A stretch of 64,000 bases of DNA from Streptomyces sp. NBC_00091. Its GTDB lineage: Bacteria; Actinomycetota; Actinomycetes; Streptomycetales; Streptomycetaceae. The DNA lies in contig NZ_JAPEMA010000001.1 in NCBI RefSeq assembly GCF_026343185.1, positions 2,914,001 through 2,978,000 of the forward strand, in the 5' to 3' direction. A model generated the notes under the pieces. The model was not told the origin of the DNA. It saw only the letters and a program-made list of their open reading frames with translations, and searched no databases. A program made the translations under genes and the position numbers. Shown one piece after another: positions 24,695 to 33,408 of this stretch; position 1 is the first letter of the stretch; each line of letters opens with the position of its first letter.

Positions 24695-26029
24695 TCAGTC
24701 GACGGGTGTGCGCGGCTCCGGCCCGGGCAGCAGTTCGGTGGTGATCAGGGCGGCGATGGCGGCCAGGATCACCACCGGGGTCATACCGGGGCTCCCGATC
24801 AGCAGGATCGCCATCACCGCGCTGCTGACCGGCAGCCGCAGCACGCTCGCCGCCGCCGCGGCCAGCCCGGCCGCCACCGCGGGCACCACCCCCAGCCCCG
24901 GCAGCGGCGAGGCCAGCACGCCGGCGGCGGCCCCGAGGAACAGCGCGGGGAAGATCGGGCCGCCCCGCAGGCTGCCGAGGCACAGCGCGTACCCGACGGT
25001 CTTGCACAGCAGTACGGCCACCAGCGCGCCCACACCCCAGGCCCGCGGGTCGTCGGCCAGCGCGGCCATGGTGGCCTGCCCGGACGAGGCGACGTCCACC
25101 GGGGAACGGCCCGTGGCCAGGGCGTACACGGCCGCGCAGCCTCCGGCGCCGAGCGCGCAGAGCATCGTACGGGCGACCGGGCCCTTGGCGACGAACGCCG
25201 CCACCACCCGGCCCACCCCCATCGTCTGGCGCAGTACGGCCGCCACCAGCACGGCCACGAGCAGGGCCCAGCCCACGTCCGCGGCGTCCAGCCGGGGTAC
25301 CGGCCCGGGGAGTTTGAAGCTCAGGCCGCCGGTCTGCAGGCCGGTCCAGCGCCCGAACCCGGTGAACACCAGGGCCCCCACCCCGCTGGAGAGCAGGGCG
25401 GGCAGCATGACGGCGACGAGCTGGGGCCCGCCCACCCCCACCACCTCGATCAGCAGCACGGCCGCGATCAGCGGGCTGCCGAAGATGGCGGCGATGGCCG
25501 CGGCCGCCCCGGCCACCCCCATCAGTACCGTGGCCTGCGGGGTCACCGGGCCGCGCGCGAGGTCCCGCAGCAGCAGTGCGAACCCGCTGCCCAGGGCGAT
25601 CAGCGGGGCCTCGGGCCCCAGCACCGCGCCGAGGGGCAGACTCGCCACCGCCGCGATCAGCACCCCGGGCAGCACCTTGGTCGACGCCCCTCCGACGGCG
25701 AGCCCGGCCGCGGGGATGTGCCCGCCGGCCCCGGGCAGCCGGGCCGCGACCAGCCCCACGACGGCGCCCGCGACCAGCAGCAGCGGCAACGGCCACCACC
25801 ACGGCGGCCCGTCCCAGCCCAGCGCGTGCGGCAGGCTCTTCCACAGCAGCCGCTGCAACTCGTGCATCCCGGCGAGGAACCAGAAGCAGACCAGGGACAC
25901 CGGGATCCCGACCAGGGCGCAGAGCAGCAGGATCCTGCGGTACGCGGGCGTCTTCAGCAGCCCCCGCAACAGGGCGGGCTCGGCCGGCTGCGCCGGTCGG
26001 GGCGGCTCGGCCGGCCGGGTCCGCGTCAT
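24695..26029 (-). CDS. ClC-family chloride channel/antiporter
   Basis: A 444-residue integral membrane protein from ATG 26029. It has the typical many-helix core, PGAGGHIPAAGL (the GSGIP-like anion motif), ASLPLGAVLGPEAPLIALGSG (the GxEGP-like motif with Glu), CLGSLRGGPIFPALFLGAA (the GxFxP-like motif) and a late VLRLPVSSAVMAILL. ClC proteins conduct or exchange chloride. The start overlaps the K+ channel gene by 4 nt. There is no C-terminal CBS pair. Confidence 0.85.
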   Translation of the reverse strand: MTRTRPAEPPRPAQPAEPALLRGLLKTPAYRRILLLCALVGIPVSLVCFWFLAGMHELQRLLWKSLPHALGWDGPPWWWPLPLLLVAGAVVGLVAARLPGAGGHIPAAGLAVGGASTKVLPGVLIAAVASLPLGAVLGPEAPLIALGSGFALLLRDLARGPVTPQATVLMGVAGAAAAIAAIFGSPLIAAVLLIEVVGVGGPQLVAVMLPALLSSGVGALVFTGFGRWTGLQTGGLSFKLPGPVPRLDAADVGWALLVAVLVAAVLRQTMGVGRVVAAFVAKGPVARTMLCALGAGGCAAVYALATGRSPVDVASSGQATMAALADDPRAWGVGALVAVLLCKTVGYALCLGSLRGGPIFPALFLGAAAGVLASPLPGLGVVPAVAAGLAAAAASVLRLPVSSAVMAILLIGSPGMTPVVILAAIAALITTELLPGPEPRTPVD

Positions 26030-26382
26030 GGCTCGCTCCTTTCGGGCTGTTGGGACAGCCCAGCCTCCACCGCACCGAAGAGCACCTTGGCGACGAGTCC
26101 CACCACGATCAGGTCGGCCACCATCTGCACGGTGGCCGGCACCCGCCCGGCCCCGTCGGCGGGTGCGATGTCGCCGAAGCCCACGGTCGCGAACACCGTG
26201 ACGGCGAAGTACAGGGCATCGGTGCGGCTCAGCGGCTCGGAGAAGGACTCCGGCCGGTCCGGCGAGAGCAGGAAGTACGTCGCCGAGAACAGCACATAGA
26301 GGCAGACGAGCAGCACCCCCGACGCACCCGCCCGCAGCATGTGCCCCAGCACCACCACGCGCCCGGAGCCGCCGCCACCCAT
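26026..26382 (-). CDS. short two-helix potassium channel
   Basis: A 118-residue protein from ATG 26382 with GAGGAG upstream. TM1 is at about 22-38 (GVLLVCLYVLFSATYFL), then a pore helix and selectivity filter TVGFGD (66-71), then TM2 at about 82-103. This is the KcsA/ion-trans-2 plan without a gating domain, so it would work as a tetramer. It is translationally coupled to a ClC gene, implying paired K+ and Cl- fluxes. The signal for opening is unknown. Confidence 0.85.
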   Translation of the reverse strand: MGGGGSGRVVVLGHMLRAGASGVLLVCLYVLFSATYFLLSPDRPESFSEPLSRTDALYFAVTVFATVGFGDIAPADGAGRVPATVQMVADLIVVGLVAKVLFGAVEAGLSQQPERSEP

Positions 26383-26700
26383 GACCGCTCCTCACCGCCG
26401 CCTGGCCCTCCAGGCATTCCAACACCCCCCACGCCGGCCCGCACCTCACACACCCCCGGCCGGCGGGCCGGTGCCGTGCCCTCCGATGGCCTCTGAGCTG
26501 CACAGACGCAAGCCGGGACCGCCGAACGGGTGAGGCAGGACGCGAGATCCGAACCCTGCGACGCGCAGCGACTCCTGGTGCGGGTGGATTCACCCGTGAC
26601 GCCAACTGACACGGCGGCCTTCCGTTAGCATCAACCTGGCTGGCTGCAAGGGCATTTGACCCGTGCTGCCGGCATCTGCCCGGCCTGGGGAAGGGGACCC
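26383..26700. other. 318-bp intergenic region, no gene seen
   Basis: It separates the divergent K+ channel and ParB-like genes. A GGCCGGCGGGCCGG stretch and a TTAGCAT box (near 26625) are visible, but there is no convincing hairpin or coding frame. It presumably holds both promoters. Confidence 0.4.
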
Positions 26701-27555
26701 GTGTACTCGGAAGTTCGCAAGATCACGCCACAGTTGGCGCTGGAGTGGCTGAAGAAGAACACGAACAACCGGCCGCTCAGCCGGCAGACGATCGTCCAGA
26801 TGGCGCGGGCGATCGAGCGCGGGGAATGGCAGCTCACTCACCAGGGGATCGCCTTCGATGAGGACGACGTCCTGATCGACGGCCAGCACCGGCTGGAAGC
26901 AGTGGTCAAGGCCGGGATCCCGGTCGAGATGATGGTGACACTCGGAGTGCCGAGGGCCTCCTTCACCGTCATGGACACCGGACGCAAGCGCACCGGCCGG
27001 GACGCGCTCTCCCTCGCGGGCGAGGTCAACAGCACGCACCTCGCCGCGGCCCTGCGCGGTCTGCACCTCTATCTGACACAGCCCGACCTGGGATGGTCGG
27101 GAGCCTCGTCCCTCGTTTCCAACGATCAGCTGCTGGGCATCCTGGAGCAGCACCCGGAGATGCGGAACGCCGTCAATCACGGCATCCAGCTGAACCGGGG
27201 CACGAAGATCACGGTGACCGCCGCCTCGATCGGCTGGTACGTCACCTGCCGCGAGCGGCCCGATGTCGACCAGAGCCCGTGGCACGACGGGCTGATGACG
27301 GGTGCGGGACTCTCCCAGTGGGACCCCCGTCTCACCTTGCGCAACACCCTCCTGGGCCTGGCGGCCGGCAAGCGGCACCGCAAGGCCGACGACTCGCGCG
27401 AGCACCTGCTCTACTACCTCAAGTCCTGGAACGCCTGGGTCGAGTACCGCGAACTGAAGCTGCTGCGACGCTCCCCGGGCGAGAAGATGCCGCAGATCAC
27501 CAAGAAGGCACAGCTCGACGGGGACCCGCCGGGCACCCTCGACGAGGCCGTCTGA
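26701..27555 (+). CDS. isolated ParB/sulfiredoxin-fold-like protein, phage-type
   Basis: A 284-residue protein from GTG 26701 with GGGAAGGGGA just upstream. The N-terminal part has the ParB-like plan: SRQTIVQMARAIERGEWQ, then VLIDGQHRLEAVVKAGIPVEMMV at about 57-79, where DGQHRLEA stands for the GxxRxxA loop. From memory related proteins occur in actinophages and integrated elements. The C-terminal half (KRTGRDALSLAGEVNSTHLAAALR ... LLRRSPGEKMPQ) is helical. There is no ParA partner or other phage gene. Function unknown; possibly a nucleotide-hydrolysing DNA-binding protein. Confidence 0.72.
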   Translation: MYSEVRKITPQLALEWLKKNTNNRPLSRQTIVQMARAIERGEWQLTHQGIAFDEDDVLIDGQHRLEAVVKAGIPVEMMVTLGVPRASFTVMDTGRKRTGRDALSLAGEVNSTHLAAALRGLHLYLTQPDLGWSGASSLVSNDQLLGILEQHPEMRNAVNHGIQLNRGTKITVTAASIGWYVTCRERPDVDQSPWHDGLMTGAGLSQWDPRLTLRNTLLGLAAGKRHRKADDSREHLLYYLKSWNAWVEYRELKLLRRSPGEKMPQITKKAQLDGDPPGTLDEAV

Positions 27556-27571
27556 CGGGGCCGCAGACGTG

Positions 27572-27592
27572 GGTCCCGGCGGTGCCGGGACC
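27572..27592. terminator. hairpin between the convergent ParB-like and SulP genes
   Basis: A perfect 9-bp stem, GGTCCCGGC/GCCGGGACC, with a 3-nt loop lies 17 bp after the ParB-like stop. There is no T run, as is common in Streptomyces. Confidence 0.55.
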
Positions 27593-27619
27593 TGCACGGC
27601 CCGTCCGAGCCCGAACCCG

Positions 27620-29104
27620 TCAGTGACCTGCGAGAAGTTCGCCGCTGAGGGCTCCGTGCAGGCGTGCGCTGTGCTCGTTCAGGCCCGTGATCTCGACGCT
27701 CTTGCCGCGCTGCCCGTACTTCGTCTCGATGGCGTCGAGCGCCGCGACGGAGGACGCGTCCCAGATGTGGGCGCCGGAGAGGTCGATGACGACTTTGTCC
27801 GGGTCGGAGGCGTAGTCGAACCGCCCGACGAGGTCGTTGGAGGAGGCGAAGAACAGTTCGCCGGTGACCGAGTACACCACCGTGCCCCCGTCGGGGTCGG
27901 TGACGGCGGTGACGTGCGCCAGGTGTGCGACCCGCTTGGCGAAGATGACCATGGCGGTGACCGACCCGGCGACGACGCCGACGGCGAGGTTGTGGGTCGC
28001 CACCACGCAGGCCACGGTCAGCACCATGACGGTGATCTCGCCGGCCGGCATGCGCTTCAGCGTCTTCGGCGCGACGGAGTGCCAGTCGAAGGTCGCGAAG
28101 CAGACCATCACCATGACGGCGACGAGCGCGACCATCGGGATCCGGGAGACGGCCGGCCCGAAGGCGATGCACAGCACCATCAGGAAGACGCCGGCGAGGA
28201 AGGTCGACAGCCGCGTCCGGGCGCCGGACACCTTCACGTTGATCATCGTCTGTCCGATCATCGCGCAGCCGCCCATGCCGCCGAAGAACCCGGTGACGAT
28301 GTTCGCGATGCCCTGGCCGATGGACTCCCGCTTCTTCGAAGACCGGGTGTCGGTGATCTCGTCCACCAGCTTCGCCGTCATCAGCGACTCCATCAGCCCG
28401 ACCACCGCCATGGCCAGGGCGTACGGGGCGATGAGCGTCAGGGTGTCCAGGGTGAACGCCACGTCCGGCAGCCCCGGAACCGGCAGCGCGGACGGCAGTG
28501 CGCCCTTGTCGCCGACGGTCGGTACCGCGATCCCCGCGGCCACGGTGACCGCGGTGAGGATGACGATGGACACAAGTGGGGCCGGGACCGCCTTGGTGAC
28601 CTTGGGGAAGAACACCATCAACCCGAGCCCGCCGGCGAGCAGCGGGTAGACGGGCCACGGCACGTCCCGCATCTCGGGGACCTGTGCCATGAAGACGAGG
28701 ATGGCGAGGGAGTTGACGAAGCCGACCATCACCGAACGCGGTATGAACCGGATCAGCTTCGCCACCCCGAGCGCCCCGAGCACGATCTGGAAGACGCCGC
28801 CGAGGATCACGGCCGCGATCAGGTAGCCCAGGCCGTGCTCACGGTTGAGCGGCGCGATCACGAGCGCGACGGCGCCCGTGGCGGCGGAGATCATCGCCGG
28901 CCGCCCGCCGACGATCGAGATCACCACGGCCATGGTGAAGGAGGAGAAGAGGCCGACGGCCGGTTCGACCCCGGCGATGATCGAGAAGGAGATCGCCTCG
29001 GGGACCAGCGCCAGCGCGACCACCAGGCCGCCCAGCACCTCGGTCCGGAACACCTTGGGCGACAGCCAGGCGGGCGGCGTCGGCCGACGAAGACGTGAGG
29101 GCAT
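27620..29104 (-). CDS. SulP-family anion transporter with STAS domain
   Basis: A 494-residue protein from ATG 29104 (MPSRLRRPTPPAWLSPKVFRTEVLGGL); a TTG 21 nt earlier is possible. It has about 12 hydrophobic helices with LALVPEAISFSIIAGVEPAVGLFSS (SulP signature region) and ends in a STAS domain with KVVIDLSGAHIWDASSVAALD near residue 445. Such proteins carry sulfate, bicarbonate or dicarboxylates. It is one of two SulP proteins in the window; the other is fused to carbonic anhydrase. tRNA-Pro lies upstream. Confidence 0.9.
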   Translation of the reverse strand: MPSRLRRPTPPAWLSPKVFRTEVLGGLVVALALVPEAISFSIIAGVEPAVGLFSSFTMAVVISIVGGRPAMISAATGAVALVIAPLNREHGLGYLIAAVILGGVFQIVLGALGVAKLIRFIPRSVMVGFVNSLAILVFMAQVPEMRDVPWPVYPLLAGGLGLMVFFPKVTKAVPAPLVSIVILTAVTVAAGIAVPTVGDKGALPSALPVPGLPDVAFTLDTLTLIAPYALAMAVVGLMESLMTAKLVDEITDTRSSKKRESIGQGIANIVTGFFGGMGGCAMIGQTMINVKVSGARTRLSTFLAGVFLMVLCIAFGPAVSRIPMVALVAVMVMVCFATFDWHSVAPKTLKRMPAGEITVMVLTVACVVATHNLAVGVVAGSVTAMVIFAKRVAHLAHVTAVTDPDGGTVVYSVTGELFFASSNDLVGRFDYASDPDKVVIDLSGAHIWDASSVAALDAIETKYGQRGKSVEITGLNEHSARLHGALSGELLAGH

Positions 29105-29273
29105 CGAAACGGGGGAGGAAGGCAAGACGGCACTGACCTCGGGCTCGGGCGCGCCCCAACCGGCAGGCGGGCGCGCGGAGAAGACACGAAGGGCGAGGTC
29201 GCCCAGGACGCCGGGGAGAAGCCGACCAAACTCTTCTCCCAGATTTCTCCCAAGCGATCTCCGGAAACACAGG

Positions 29274-29306
29274 AAAGGCCTGATCCACTGAGTGGATCAG
29301 GCCTTT
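29274..29306 (-). terminator. strong bidirectional terminator after tRNA-Pro
   Basis: AAAGGCCTGATCCACT and its exact inverse flank one central base, giving a 16-bp stem with A/T ends. It lies 18 bp past the tRNA 3' end and 170 bp upstream of the SulP start, isolating the two. Confidence 0.85.
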
Positions 29307-29323
29307 GACCTGGTCTTACGAAG

Positions 29324-29397
29324 TCGGGGTGGCGGGATTTGAACCCACGACCTCTTCGTCCCGAACGAAGCGCGCTGCCAAGCTGCGCTACACCCCG
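29324..29397 (-). tRNA. tRNA-Pro (anticodon CGG)
   Basis: A 74-nt cloverleaf: acceptor CGGGGTG/CACCCCG, D arm AGCGCAGCTTGGCAGCGC, anticodon stem CTTCG/CGAAG with loop TTCGGGA (anticodon CGG), and T arm with GGTTCAAATCC. Discriminator A; CCA is not encoded. It reads the abundant CCG codon. A TAAAGT box (29438-29443) about 40 bp upstream could be the -10. Confidence 0.95.
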
Positions 29398-29514
29398 ATC
29401 GTCGCCCTGAAGTGTTGCTGTCCTGGCGACATCGATTACTTTAGCGGACCCTCGGCCTGAGACGAAATCCGGTTTTCACGAGGAGCAGGAACCCGGGGGA
29501 GGGCGCCGGGATGC

Positions 29515-30453
29515 CTAGGCCTTCGGGGCGAGCGTCAGGAGCGTCGCCTCCGGCGGGCAGGCGAAGCGGACCGGGGTGAACCGGTTGGTGCCGCAGCCGG
29601 CCGAGACGTGCAGGTAGGAGCGCTGCCCCTGGGTCTCGTAGGTGGACAGGCCCTTCACCCTCTTGGTGTCGAGGTCGCAGTTGGTGACCAGCGCCCCGTA
29701 GAAGGGGACGCACAGCTGCCCGCCGTGCGTGTGCCCGGCGAGGATCAGCGGGTACCGGTCGGCGGTGAAGGCCTCGAGCACCCGCAGGTACGGGGCGTGC
29801 ACGACGGCCACCGAGAAGTCCGCGTCCGTCTCCGGGCCGCCCGCGACCCGCTCGTAGCGGTCCCGCTTGATGTGCGGGTCGTCCAGCCCGGTGAAGGCCA
29901 GCTCCAGCCCGTTGACCTTCAGCCGGGCCCGGGTGTTGGTGAGGTTCAGCCAGCCGGCGGCGTCGAAGGCGTCCCGCATCCCCTCCCACGGGTTGTGGAC
30001 GGCGCCGACGACCGGCTTGTTGCCGTTCAGCCCGTGCCGGCCCTGCACCTTCTCGATCAGGTAGCGCCCGGGGTTGCGCAGCCGCGGCCCGTAGTAGTCG
30101 TTCGACCCGAAGACGTACACGCCGGGGAAGTCCATCAGCGGCCCCAGGGCGTCGAGCACCTCCGGCACGCCCTCCGTGTCGGAGAGGTTGTCACCGGTGT
30201 TCACGACGAGGTCGGGGCGCAGCCCGGCCAGGGACTGGAGCCAGGCGCGCTTCTTGCGCTGCCCGCCGACCATGTGGATGTCCGAGACCTGTAGGACGCG
30301 CAGCGGCCGCATCCCGGCGGGCAGGACGGGCACCGTGATCCGGCGGAGGCGGAAGGACCGGGCCTCGAAACCGGCGGCATAGGCCACTCCTGCGGCCCCC
30401 ACCGCCGCGAGGGAAGCGGTGACCTTCAGGGGGAGTCCGTGACGCGCGTGCAT
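29515..30453 (-). CDS. membrane-anchored metallophosphoesterase
   Basis: A 312-residue protein from ATG 30453. An N-terminal helix (LKVTASLAAVGAAGVAYAAG, about 8-27) anchors or exports it. The calcineurin-like site is complete: VSDIHMVGG, VNTGDNLSD, FGSNDYYG, the histidine in VVHAPYLRV and LAGHTHGGQ. Such YkuE-like enzymes hydrolyse phosphoesters, including lipid or nucleotide substrates, at the membrane. The substrate is unknown. It is divergent from yqeY with a 68-bp gap. Confidence 0.9.
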   Translation of the reverse strand: MHARHGLPLKVTASLAAVGAAGVAYAAGFEARSFRLRRITVPVLPAGMRPLRVLQVSDIHMVGGQRKKRAWLQSLAGLRPDLVVNTGDNLSDTEGVPEVLDALGPLMDFPGVYVFGSNDYYGPRLRNPGRYLIEKVQGRHGLNGNKPVVGAVHNPWEGMRDAFDAAGWLNLTNTRARLKVNGLELAFTGLDDPHIKRDRYERVAGGPETDADFSVAVVHAPYLRVLEAFTADRYPLILAGHTHGGQLCVPFYGALVTNCDLDTKRVKGLSTYETQGQRSYLHVSAGCGTNRFTPVRFACPPEATLLTLAPKA

Positions 30454-30521
30454 GCCCCCATCGTCGCAGACGGGGAAAACCGGTGGGCGCCACAGCCCCT
30501 GCACCTGGCAGACTCAAGGGC

Positions 30522-30983
30522 ATGACCACGCTCAAGGCCAAGCTCCAGGAAGACCTCACCACCGCCATCAAGGCGCGCGACGAACTCGGTTCGTCCACCC
30601 TGCGTCTGACCCTCACCGCCATCACCAAGGAGGAGGTCGCGGGCAAGGAAGCGCGCGTGCTCTCCGACGAGGAAGTCCTCAAGGTGATCGCCAAGGAGGC
30701 GAAGAAGCGCCGCGAGGCCGCGGAGGCCTTCGCCGCGGGCGGCCGTGACGAGCAGGCCGCGCGGGAGACCGCGGAGGGCGAGTTCCTGGACGCCTACCTG
30801 CCCAAGCAGCTCAGCGACGATGAGCTCGCCGCGATCGTGGCGCAGGCCGTCGAGGAGGCCAAGGCGGCCGGTGCCGAGGGGCCGCGGGCCATGGGCTCCG
30901 TCATGAAGATCGTGAACCCGAAGGTGGCGGGTCTGGCGGACGGCGGCCGGGTCGCCGCCGCCGTCAAGAAGCAGCTTTCGTAA
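30522..30983 (+). CDS. GatB/YqeY domain protein
   Basis: A 153-residue soluble helical protein from ATG 30522 with CAAGGG upstream. MTTLKAKLQEDLTTAIKARDELGSSTLRLTLTAI and the later EFLDAYLPKQLSDDEL ... MGSVMKIVNPKV are diagnostic of YqeY, the stand-alone relative of the GatB tRNA-binding domain. It may assist tRNA-dependent amidation or another tRNA process. It stands alone and is followed by a very strong terminator. Confidence 0.93.
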   Translation: MTTLKAKLQEDLTTAIKARDELGSSTLRLTLTAITKEEVAGKEARVLSDEEVLKVIAKEAKKRREAAEAFAAGGRDEQAARETAEGEFLDAYLPKQLSDDELAAIVAQAVEEAKAAGAEGPRAMGSVMKIVNPKVAGLADGGRVAAAVKKQLS

Positions 30984-31017
30984 GAGGTACGCCCAGCAGA
31001 GGCAAAGGCAGAAGCAG

Positions 31018-31061
31018 AAGGGGAGGGCCCCGGCCGGTGATCCGGCCGGGGCCCTCCCCTT
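31018..31061. terminator. perfect 20-bp stem terminator between yqeY and the PBP gene
   Basis: AAGGGGAGGGCCCCGGCCGG and its exact inverse flank a TGAT loop. It is placed to end transcription from both convergent genes. Confidence 0.9.
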
Positions 31062-31074
31062 CGCTCTCGCGGTC

Positions 31075-33408
31075 CTACTGGGTCTCGCGGCCGCCGAGCA
31101 GGCCCGTGTCCGGGGTGATCCCGGGGACCGGGGTGGTCGGGGTCGTCCCGCCCGTACTGCCGCCGACGATCCCGCCGATGGTCGTGCCGCCGACGGTCGT
31201 GCCGCCGGGCTTGGCGTCACCGCCCGGCTTGCCCGGCTTTCCCGGCTTGCGCGGGATCGGCGGAGGGGTGTTGCCCCGGCCGCCGTTGTTGCCGTTGCCG
31301 GTCCCGGTCCCGGCCCCGCTCCCGCCGGCCGAGGGCTCCGGGATGCTGACCGAGGCGAAGCCGGGGGCCTCGCGGCCGGCCAGCGCGCCCGAGACGGCGT
31401 CCTTCCAGATCGGACCGGGCAGACCACCGCCGAAGACCTTCGGGTAGTACGTGCCGCCGATGGTGATGTCCTCCATCGTGATCTTCTTCGTACCGCCCGA
31501 GCCGACCCACACCGCGCCGGACAGGTTCGGGGTGTAACCCACGAACCAGGCGTTGTAGCGGTTGTCGGTGGTCCCGGTCTTGCCCGCGTTGTCGCGGTCG
31601 GTCAGACCGGCCCGCTCACCCGTACCGGAGTCGACCACCCCGCGCAGCAGGGTGTTGATGGCGTCGGCGGTGTCCTGGGCCATCGCCCGGTCGCACTTGC
31701 TCTTCGGCACCGCGAGCGCCTTGCCGTGGGCGTCGGTGATCGACTCCAGGGCGATCGGGGTGCAGTAGACGCCCCGGTTGGCGAAGGTGGCGTAGGCGTT
31801 GGCCATCGTCAGCGGGGACAGCTCGGCGGAGCCGAGGGCGATGGACGGCGACTCGGGCAGCTTCGAACCGTCGGCCGGGACCACGCCGAGCTTCTGCGTC
31901 ATCTCGGTCACCGGGCACAGCCCGATGTCACCGATCATCTGCACGAAGTAGGTGTTGATGGACTTCTCCATCGCCGTCTTCAGCGCGTACGGGCCGACCT
32001 CGTCCCGGGTCTCGTTCTCGGCCGTCTCCCGCTTGCCGCCCACCGGCACGTTCTGCCAGGCCGGGCCCGTGCACCGGGACACCGGGCTCGGGTACTCCAT
32101 CTTGTTCGGGGCCGAGTAGACCTTCGTCGGCTCCATGCCCTGCTCCATGGCGGCGGCCGCGATGAACGGCTTGAACGTGGAGCCCACCTGGAAGCCGAAG
32201 TTCGAGCCGCCCATCCGCTTGTCCACGGAGTAGTTGATCTGCGTCTCGTTCTTCCCGAAGCCGTACGGCTTCGACTGGCCCATCGCCAGGACCTTCCCGG
32301 TGCCCGGCTGCACCATGGTCACGGCCGTGGCGATCGAGTCGTCCTCGTTGACGTGGTCCTTGATCGAGGCGTTGGCGGCCTCCTGCGACTGCGGGTCCAG
32401 GGTCGTACGGACCGTCAGGCCGCCCTGGTTCCAGATCTTCGCCCGCTCCTCGCGGGTCTTGCCGAAGACCGTGTCGGACAGGAAGGTGGCGCGCACGAAG
32501 TCGCAGAAGAAGCCCGCGCCCTTGACCGCGGTGATGCAGCCGTTCTTCGGCCGGGTCACCTTCAGCTGGACGGGCTTCTTCTTCGCCTCGTCCGCCTCGG
32601 TCTGCGAGATGTCCTTCATGTCGGCCATCCGCTGGAGGACGACGTTGCGGCGCTTCATCGCCTCCTGCGAGTCGTTCACCGGGTCGTAGCGGCTCGGCGA
32701 CTGCACGAGGCCCGCCAGCAGCGCCGACTCGTCCAGGGTCAGGTCCTTGGCCGGCTTGCTGAAGTAGCGCTGCGCCGCGGACTCGATCCCGTAGGCCTGC
32801 TGACCGAAGTAGGTGATGTTGAGGTAGTTTTCGAGGATCTTCTTCTTCCCGAGTTCCTCCTCGACCTGGATCGAGTACTTCAGCTCGCGGATCTTGCGTC
32901 CCAGGCTCTTCTCCTGGGCCTCGCGCACCTTCGTCTCGTCGTCGCCGGCCTCCTCGACGAACACGTTCTTCACGTACTGCTGGGTGAGCGTCGAGGCGCC
33001 CTGCGCCGCGCCGCCCTCCTGCGCGTTGCGGTTCACCGCGCGCAGGATGCCCTTGAGGTCGACCGCGCCGTGCTCGTAGAAACGCGAGTCCTCGATCGCG
33101 ACGATCGCCTTCTGCATGTACGGCGAGATGGCCGTGAGCGGCACCACTTGCCGGTCCCGTGAATAGACGGTGGCGATCAAGCCACCCTCCGCGTCCAGAA
33201 TCGTGGTGCGCTGGCTCAGCGGAGGCGTCTTGAGATTGGCCGGGATCTCATCGAAACCCTCGACCGTGCCCTTGGCGGCGAGGCCCAGCGCACCTGCGCC
33301 CGGGATCGCGATGCCGGCAAGTACGACTCCGGAGAGAACCGACACCCCGAGGAACTTGGCGGCCTGCTGCGGCCCCGTCAGCCCTGCGCCCGAGCGCTTC
33401 TTTCCCAT
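31075..33408 (-). CDS. class A penicillin-binding protein (transglycosylase/transpeptidase)
   Basis: A 777-residue bifunctional cell-wall synthase. A short cytoplasmic lead and one membrane helix (about 17-44) precede the GT51 domain with EDSRFYEHGAVD (Glu106), GGSTLTQQ-equivalent GASTLTQQYVKN and KKKILENYLNITYFG. The transpeptidase has Ser410-TFK, SIN (483-485) and KTGTT (610-614). The last 90 residues are a Gly/Thr/Pro-rich low-complexity tail. It polymerises and crosslinks peptidoglycan outside the membrane. It is divergent from wblA, as remembered in S. coelicolor. Confidence 0.96.
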   Translation of the reverse strand: MGKKRSGAGLTGPQQAAKFLGVSVLSGVVLAGIAIPGAGALGLAAKGTVEGFDEIPANLKTPPLSQRTTILDAEGGLIATVYSRDRQVVPLTAISPYMQKAIVAIEDSRFYEHGAVDLKGILRAVNRNAQEGGAAQGASTLTQQYVKNVFVEEAGDDETKVREAQEKSLGRKIRELKYSIQVEEELGKKKILENYLNITYFGQQAYGIESAAQRYFSKPAKDLTLDESALLAGLVQSPSRYDPVNDSQEAMKRRNVVLQRMADMKDISQTEADEAKKKPVQLKVTRPKNGCITAVKGAGFFCDFVRATFLSDTVFGKTREERAKIWNQGGLTVRTTLDPQSQEAANASIKDHVNEDDSIATAVTMVQPGTGKVLAMGQSKPYGFGKNETQINYSVDKRMGGSNFGFQVGSTFKPFIAAAAMEQGMEPTKVYSAPNKMEYPSPVSRCTGPAWQNVPVGGKRETAENETRDEVGPYALKTAMEKSINTYFVQMIGDIGLCPVTEMTQKLGVVPADGSKLPESPSIALGSAELSPLTMANAYATFANRGVYCTPIALESITDAHGKALAVPKSKCDRAMAQDTADAINTLLRGVVDSGTGERAGLTDRDNAGKTGTTDNRYNAWFVGYTPNLSGAVWVGSGGTKKITMEDITIGGTYYPKVFGGGLPGPIWKDAVSGALAGREAPGFASVSIPEPSAGGSGAGTGTGNGNNGGRGNTPPPIPRKPGKPGKPGGDAKPGGTTVGGTTIGGIVGGSTGGTTPTTPVPGITPDTGLLGGRETQ

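Noticed and set aside
29126..29273. Possible small gene between SulP and the tRNA terminator
   Set aside because: Frames there lack ribosome binding sites and read as continuations of shadow frames.
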